Below are positions 56,986 through 64,000 of a stretch of 64,000 nt of DNA, one piece after another; position 1 is the first letter of the stretch; each line of letters begins with the position of its first letter. This DNA comes from Zygnema cylindricum (lineage: Eukaryota; Streptophyta; Zygnematophyceae; Zygnematales; Zygnemataceae), in NCBI GenBank assembly GCA_037447655.1, contig JBBHKE010003095.1, positions 84,640 through 148,639 of the forward strand, read 5' to 3'. The translations under genes and the position numbers were made by a program. The notes below the pieces were generated by a model. That model saw nothing but the letters and a program-made list of their open reading frames with translations. It ran no database searches and was not told the DNA's origin.

Positions 56986-59900
56986 CTCTCTATTTAATCT
57001 TGCATTTTTTTTCTGGAAATTCGAATGCTATGGTAGTTCTATGGCAAAGGAGGTTGAGCAACATGGGAGGAGGTTGTCTCTTTGTTGCTATTTTTTGTTA
57101 AGAGGTCATATCGATTTTCGTCTTTCTGGCAGTTTTTTGGCAATATGGCTAAGCATGATTTTCTGTTGATTTGACATATTTGAATTTGGCAATTACAGTC
57201 AGCCGGTAGTTATTTTGCTATTTATTTCAATTTTAGAAGCTTCCATAAATTGGTTATGGCTGTTCTTTCTGGAAAACCACTGTATGATTCATTCATCCCT
57301 TTAGCCCCCATCATTTATTGTTTTCCTCTGGTATTTTGCTCTATAATTTTCTAAATGGAAATTAGAGCCTAGAAGAAAAGAAAAGAGGAGAGGATAAAAG
57401 GCTCATATTTCCTACTGCAATCATTTTGTGTTGCAGCTTCAACTCCACCTTTTTTGTCAAATCCTGACCAATTGATCGACAGTGTGGAAGCTTTTGTTAT
57501 TGATATTGATGGTAAGCCTTTTTTTAACCTTACTCTTATTTTATTTTTTCTTTCAAATTATTAAACTATTATCGTTGCCTCAGTTTTCTTCTAATGTATC
57601 ATCTGTTTATACCACTAATGACTATGTCCGTTGTGATGATCAAAAGTGAACCTCTGCTTTTTTTTAGTCAAACTTCTCTTCATTCTTAATGAGATATTTA
57701 ACTTTTGTGAGTAGGAAAAAGGTTTTGGAAGGTATTAACACATTTTTAGTGAAGGAATCGATGGTGTTATAAAAGTGATTTCTAACTGTTTATTTTGTTG
57801 GTTTTTTTTTTTTTTCTTTTCCTGCCTGATCCTTTTTCAGGAGTCCTTTCTGATGGTGAAAGCGCAATTGAGGGAGTAGCAGCAACACTTGAGATGCTTA
57901 GGGATGCTGTAAGTTAAATTTTATAGTTTAAAAAATAAAGTTGAATAACTCACTCTTTTTAGCGCCTTGTCCCCTCTCTCTTCCCCCCCTCTCTTTTTCT
58001 CTCTTTCTCTCTTTCTTTCTTCTCTCTCTATATCACTCTTTAACTTCTTCGCTGTCATTAATCAGACTCTCTCTGTTAGTTTCAAAATGATTGTAGTGAA
58101 TACGAAATCGATTATAATTTCAATAACGTTTTTTTTTTTTCACGGTTGTAACCTGGTACTAGCAAACAATTGGGATAATGTAGTGGGCCTCTGTTGTATA
58201 TTTGTGAATGCTCGTCTTTTAAAAAGCTCCATGGTATTGCTTTTGATATCTTGCTTTCTTCCATCTCAACACTGAAAAGTCCCATGAAATCTTCCTCATA
58301 TTCTGATGTGGTTTTTGCCATTTTTTTCCTCTATCTTTTCCCCTGCCCCCTCCCTCTTGTACCAGGGCAAGAAATTGGCCTTTGTCACAAATGACTCGAC
58401 TCTGTCACGAAGGGACTACTCTAGGAAACTGGTGGAACTTGGCCTCATTATTTCTCCAGTAAGTCTTCTTCTGGTTTTTCTATTGATTTCAATTTTCATT
58501 TCCTTCTTTGTTTCTCGTAATTTGTTTTTCAATTTTATTTTGTTGTTGTCTTTTCTTTTTTGGGATTCTGAGTTTTGGTGATTGTTTCTATGATGTTGCA
58601 ATTGCAGGAAGAGATTTACACTTCTTCGTTCTTAGTAGGAGCTTACCTCAAATCTGTGAACTTCCCAACATGGAAAAAGGTGAAACACAAAATAAATAAA
58701 GTTAATAATGTGAATTCCGCTGGTCCAGAACCCTTTTACAAAATGATACTGCTAATAATACTAATACTATTAGTCACACTTCGCTTCACTTTATAGTAGT
58801 ACTAATAAAATGACGAAGAAGAAGCATAAATAGAATAATATAATAACAACTTTGTATTTTCCGCTCTCTTGCTCCCTGCCCTATCTATTGCTTGATGGTC
58901 CTGTTTCTTTCTGGTCATCTAATTAGATTATGGCCATTCTCTTTCACGTAAAATTGAAATTCAGGTCTATGTGATCGGTGAGAAAGGACTTGTGGAGGAG
59001 TTGGGATTGGCCGGATTTACTACATTGGGGGGACCTGTAAGACCATCTTTCCCTTGTTAAAAAAAAACTTAAATTTGGTCTTTGGATGCTTTGGGCCAAA
59101 TGTGTTCTAGTTTTGTAGTTATTGTACTTTCCAAGGCTTATCCATTCAAGACTACGGTCCCAGAAGATTGCTTTTAGTTAACTTTTTTTTTTATGAATGT
59201 GTAGTTCAAAGAGGCTTTCATTTCTGCTGTTTGACATAAACTTCTCCCGATGGTAACAGATAGTAGGATTTTTGTAAAAAAGGTTCTAGTCTGAAGTTGG
59301 TGAGCATTGTATGCCGGCTAAATGGGTATTACTGGATATAAAATTACACGATGCAAGAACTTCAAGCTTTCTTTTATTTAACATGTTGAATACTTATTTG
59401 TGTCTGTGTTTTGAAATGCAATGCACTTTGTATGATTCAGGAGGATGCAACTAAAAGTATCGAACTTGGGTCGGGACGATATCTGCGACATGATGTTGGA
59501 GTAAGTTTTGGGCAACTTTATCATTGTGTTTTTACGAGCTCTTTAGATGTGGGAATGAAGGTGTTACAAGTGTTTACTATGTTTCAAATATGTTAAATTG
59601 AGTTTAATTGAAATACACTGCTGTACAAGAACTTGGTAACATCTGCTCAAAATGTATACGATTTATCATTTGCTAATGAGTTCAATTGTTAAAAATCTTT
59701 TAAGTTCTTTTTAAATATCTTGTCTTTTAAGTAAAAAAATTCTCTGAATGTCTTTATATGCACAAAAAGCGTGTAGCCATTTCAGGTGTAGAAGGTAAAA
59801 GTGGACCGAGCCTTTTTTTTTTTTTTCAATTTCTTTCTTTTACCTGGTTTCTTGTCTATATTGTTTAATCTTAATCCACGACCTGTTGTTGTGAGCTTGT

Positions 59901-62900
59901 CTGTAGACTCAAACTTGTTGATCAGGTAATTATGTTGAAAAAATTGTCCTGATGTTGAGTGTAAGGGTAAACCATAGGTAAATTACTAAAAAAATTGTAC
60001 GAATTGTATGATTTACCCTCAAAAAGAGGGTAATTTTTTTTTAGTGTAATCACCCTATAGAGCTGATAAAATTTAGTGTAGTTTTAAGCAAAGACCTTTT
60101 GATCAGTGCAGGTTGGAGCTGTGGCGGTCGGGTTCGATCGTGCCATCAACTACTTCAAGCTACAGTAAGAATTTTCACACAACTTTTGGAAAAATGTTTA
60201 ACATGCAATCTAGTCTGGATATTATGTTGATTAAAGTTAATTCCGATATGTCTTTTGATAGCAATATTTTATTCTGATTATGGCTAATGTGGGGAAGCAT
60301 ACGGGAGGCCATTCACCAGTAGAAACTTGTGTTCGTCCCTGGGAGTTTAAGGTAATACACATTTTTAAGTTAAAACAGTTTTACGAGAATAGGACACGTC
60401 CTTCATCCAAAGTAATTTACTTCCCAGGTTACGCGTTTTGATTGTCTTTCAGAAACCTTGGGTTTGGATATCTGTCAAATCAAGAAGGAATATTTGGCCA
60501 TTCTCATGCCAATATGACTGCAGTTCTGTGGACCCAAAAGTCCTGTGTTGAAATGGTAAAATGAGTTTTGTACTTCGTGATCAATAAATGGAAATGTTTC
60601 AATGTTATCTGGAAAATAATAGTCACTATAATTCTGCAGGAATGGCGCATTTTTGTTTGAAGGTAGTAAAGTTGGGCTTCTTATGCCTCCCAAAACAAAA
60701 AATGCGTAATCATTGGTCATATGTTAACAAAAAAAACGCTGGACTGTTATTTTGCAGATATAGTACCCTCTGTCTTCGTGAAAACCCCGGTTGTCGGTTT
60801 GTCGCAAGCAACAGGGATACAGTGAAGGATTTGACAGGGGCACAAGAATGGGCTGGTAAGTCTTATTCACTTTCCACTTTTCATGTTGAAGGCATAGCTG
60901 AAAATTTCAATTCTATAATATTTTTTCAATGCTTTTGTTTTATTACTTATTTTTTTTAAGCTCCACTTTGAATGCTAAAGAGCAAGATTGTTTAAGGGAC
61001 TTGTAGTGGTTCTAAATTATTTTTTCTGACACCGTTTCTAGTCATATTTTGTTGTACAGCCAAAGGCTTCTGTACACTGTATCACTGTTAGTGTTAATGT
61101 ATTTTTCAGCTTTTAAACTCGTTTTTCTCCGTTCACACTTGTCGGATATGACGGTTGCGACGGAAAGGCAAAAATCTTAACTTCTGATTAACGGTCTCTA
61201 AATGAAACTCGGACACCTGCGCATGGAGAAAGTTGATTTCAGTGGCGAAATGAATACTACGGTTAATAGTGATACATGGTGTACCCTATCAGAAAGCCAT
61301 ACAAACATACTTAAAAATAAAATGTGTGCAACATTGCGGAAGCGAAACAAGAATAGAGGCGGAAGCAATGGAAGGACCAAGGTCCCTGATGTTTTCTGAG
61401 TTTTGCGCTAATTTTGGTGGGTCGTGTTTTTATCAAGCAAATTTACAAGTGCCCCCGTCATTGGGCAAATGAAAAGTACAACCGTATAGAAAACAGAAGC
61501 ACATGGTCTTTGCAAGTTTGGATACTTATGAATTGTACACTTGAGATATTTGAAAATTACACCTATCTTTAATTGTACCACCGCCCGTTTTTTTTTGACA
61601 GAAACAGAGTCACTGAACATGTCGTAAAACCATTATGAGGCTAGAACAAAACTGATGTTTCTTCTTCGAGTGATAATGAGAATTATCAGCCTCAAAAACC
61701 CCACGAGACGTGCAAAAACAAACGTTTTTCAGTAGATACCGGTAAAATCTCCAAGACACGAAAAGTCCTTGCAGGTTGTTGAAAACTCCTAAAATTCTGA
61801 AAATACCCAACCCTTGTTGAGTCTAGGTGCTGGAGCTATGGTCGGTGCAATTGAAGGCAGCTCTCAGAAGGAGCCCGTTGTGGTTGGAGAACCATCTCCT
61901 TTCCTTATCGAATTTCTGGCATCCAAGTAAGACTTCTTTTATTTTAGTCTACAATAGAGAGCCCTTCTTTGAACACTATTTTTTTAAATCCATTTTTCGG
62001 GAGCTACTTGTTGAAAATTGTTTTCTGTGAGCTTTTTGTTTTCCATGATGATCATGGACAATGTTCTCTTCAGTGGAGGAGTTCGTCAAGCACTTAAAAA
62101 GTTCCGTTGATTAGACTCTCTCATTTCTCTCCTCTCTCCTCTCTTTCTCTCTTTGAACTTGCCACACAAACAATTACGCTTCATCAAGTAAAACGTGGGC
62201 TGGTGTGTATTACACTAGACCACAATAAACTATCATTTCATTTGTCCTGTTTTTTTTCAGAAAGAGTACAGATAGTTTTGAGTTGCAAATGAAGAAATTG
62301 TCATGGAAAAATTTCGTAACACCCTGAGAACCTTACGAACTTTTTTAAAAATTATGGAAATTGGGATATATTTTTGCAGGTTTGGCATTAGCAAGTCACA
62401 GATTTGTGTGATTGGAGACCAATTGGAGACTGACATTCTTTGTGGACAAAATGGTGGAGCAAAGACTGTCCTTGTCTTGTCAGGTAAATTTAGTGACGAA
62501 ATTCACCCCCCCCTTTTCTCTATTGTCTTTTGTTTTGTGCAGTTTATACCCTTTTCTTGTCATTTTTTGCACTCCCGGCAAGATGTCTCACCTCACAATC
62601 ATTTTTCAAATGTAACCTCTTGGAGAACTGAGTAGTGTTAATGTTAACTAGACTGGATCATAATAGGGTTAAGTGTCGATTTCTTGATGTTTCCTTATGA
62701 AGTTGTGTGGACCACAATATCACTTACACAAAACTATATTAAAGAAAGTGAGAGAATCCCTCTTTCGACAGTAACGTGTGATGGGGTGGTTGGGACTATC
62801 ATCCTCTGATGTTCTTATTAGTCCACATCAAATTGTGAACACAAAGCATGTTTTTTATGGTCCTTCACATGTCACACTCTTCCGTGCTATGGGTAAGTGA

Positions 62901-63822
62901 CATGTGCAATATTCATGCCAATTAATCCTATCATTTCTACTTGCCGTTTTTCTATTTTCTGATGCTATATTATGCACCCCCTCTTACCTTAAATTACCAC
63001 ATTTACCCGAATCTTTCACGCTCACTTGATGTCAAACTGCCAGGTGTCACTACTTTGGAGGAAGTTGAAGATTATGCCAACAAAATCAAACCCGATTTCT
63101 GTGCGAATCAGTTGAGTGATCTCCTTCAGGGACAAAAAGGAGCTGCGGCAAAGGCGGCAATCCCTGTCCGGTCGGCAACTTCTCGACCTCGTGCTGGTCT
63201 TCGAACTCGAGCTGGTCGAGGTCGAGGTCGTTTTCTCCCTCGAACTTCAACAGCAACAGTTTCCGCAGCTGTTGAAGTGGCTCCCCCTCCTCCTCCTTCA
63301 TTCACTCCTCCACCTCCTCCACCAACACCTGAGATTACATACGAGCCTGAAACATATGAGGAACCAGTAACTGAATCTTTGTCGAGCTCGGTCCGTTCAA
63401 CAGGAAGTGTCCGAGGAAGGGGAGGTTTGCGAGGTCGAGGTCGCGGTCGAGCAGTCGCAGGAAGCCGTGGTATTCGTTCTCCTTCTCCCTCTCCCTCTCC
63501 CTCTCCCTCTCCTTCTTCTTTCGCTCCTCCTCCTACTCAAGCTGTAGAGGTCCCACAATCTTTCGATCCCTCCTCCTTCGTTTATGAACCAGAGGAGGTG
63601 ACACAAGTTAGGACCCCGTCCAAAAGCCTCTCTACTGGTGAGAAAGGAAGTCGAGGTAAAGCTGTTCGTGGGAAAGGACGGGCGGTCCGACTTCTCTCTG
63701 GTTCTTCTTCGAGCCCAGTTTCTATTTCTGCAAAGAAAAGTACTCCGGGTTCGTCTGTTCTGAGAGGATCCCGAGGAGCCCGTCGTACCGGTGGGGCAAA
63801 ATCTTTTGCGGGTGCCCGTTAG
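55339..63822 (+). CDS. Phosphoglycolate phosphatase-like protein with RG/Pro-rich C-terminal tail
   Basis: Thirteen exons, all GT-AG, phases consistent: 55339-55430, 56760-56905, 57437-57511, 57841-57908, 58366-58458, 58608-58679, 58965-59036, 59441-59500, 60112-60164, 60758-60855, 61827-61926, 62380-62483, 63044-63822; 603 residues. Residues 1-79 look like a plastid transit peptide (Ser/Val/Arg-rich, few acids). Residues 80-373 are the HAD phosphatase of the plant PGLP type, which in photorespiration hydrolyses 2-phosphoglycolate in the chloroplast: motif I DIDG (D102, D104), motif II FVTND (T135), C2 cap with VYVIGEKG and RENPGC, motif IV GDQLETD (D323, D328). Motif III is VVVGEPS, so the usual Lys is Glu298, and the TNNS loop is TNDS (Asp137); activity is therefore doubtful. 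Residues 374-603 have no counterpart in the family, which normally ends near here. The Met at 55339 was chosen because it is in frame and kept in the duplicate. A TA-target MITE sits in intron 10. Confidence 0.9.
56938..56992. repeat. CT microsatellite in intron 2
   Basis: About 45 bases of (CT)n, the counterpart of the run before the assembly gap in copy 1. Confidence 0.95.
61075..61281. mobile_element. TA-target MITE (family M) in intron 10 of the phosphatase-like gene
   Basis: Starts CACTGTATCACTGTTAGTGT after TA (61073-61074) and ends TTAATAGTGATACATGGTG before TA (61282-61283). The interior has the family's CGTTTTTCTCCGTTCACACTTGTC and GGAGAAAGTTGATT arms. 207 bp. Confidence 0.7.
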
Positions 63823-63861
63823 ATCTTTCGTGGTTTGAGTGATATATCTTTATAATTTTTG

Positions 63862-63894
<33 letters not shown>

Positions 63895-63969
63895 CGTGAT
63901 TTATGAGCAGGCGAAGAAAGTTCAGAGCAACCTCTGTTTTCTTCTTTTTTGTAGTGACGTGTTTCTCTC

Positions 63970-64000
<31 letters not shown>
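63823..64000. other. 3' flank of the phosphatase-like gene with CT runs
   Basis: CT microsatellites at 63861-63888 and 63966-64000. No clear AATAAA signal before the window ends. An AG acceptor-like TTTATGAGCAG at 63901-63912 is noted but not needed for the coding model. Confidence 0.5.

Noticed and set aside
63086-63606. Minus-strand open frames over the RG tail (Leu/Glu-rich and Arg-rich)
   Set aside because: Shadow frames of the sense exon, explained by its repetitive codons.

Overview
This window is nuclear DNA from a green-lineage (plant or streptophyte-alga) eukaryote. The evidence is a 13-exon gene with GT-AG introns for a plastid phosphoglycolate-phosphatase-like protein, Ty1/copia and gag-only LTR elements, hAT relics, many non-autonomous inverted-repeat elements, long CT/GA microsatellites and an assembly gap (N at 5615-5624). 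I cannot fix the genus. The divergence from angiosperm phosphoglycolate phosphatase and the repeat load would fit a charophyte alga, but that is a guess.

Layout. 1-2850: decayed inverted-repeat elements and dispersed repeats. 2850-5614: a copy of the promoter side and first two exons of the phosphatase gene, ending at a CT run and the N gap. 5625-7986: nested small DNA elements. 8765-10671 (minus): a predicted two-exon gene for a small secreted LysM-like protein, whose single intron is mostly a 1.5 kb purine-rich tract. 11540-16826: Harbinger-like and other inverted-repeat elements and a solo LTR. 17318-24058: a minus-strand hAT relic split by two solo LTRs and a TA microsatellite. 24059-31181: an LTR element coding only for gag and protease. 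31200-32445: a giant imperfect palindrome. 32494-35753: a second hAT relic in opposite orientation. 36650-44361: a small TA-target element that received a full-length copia element (37085-44252) with perfect target duplication. 44363-45470: more repeats. 46144-48388: a broken short-chain dehydrogenase fragment around a minisatellite. 50877-54268: a long-inverted-repeat element holding further elements. 54292-63822: the intact phosphatase-like gene. 63823-64000: CT-rich downstream sequence.

Host genes are few. The phosphatase-like gene has an open frame through all 13 exons, a plastid-type N terminus and a complete HAD fold. It has lost the motif III lysine (Glu instead), has Asp for the second Asn of the usual TNNS loop, and continues about 230 residues beyond the normal end in an RG-rich and proline-rich tail. 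That combination (a likely catalytically altered or dead photorespiratory enzyme with an RNA-binding-like tail) is the most unusual biology here. The predicted LysM gene is the second. The rest is a layered record of transposition in which several empty sites and target duplications can be read directly.
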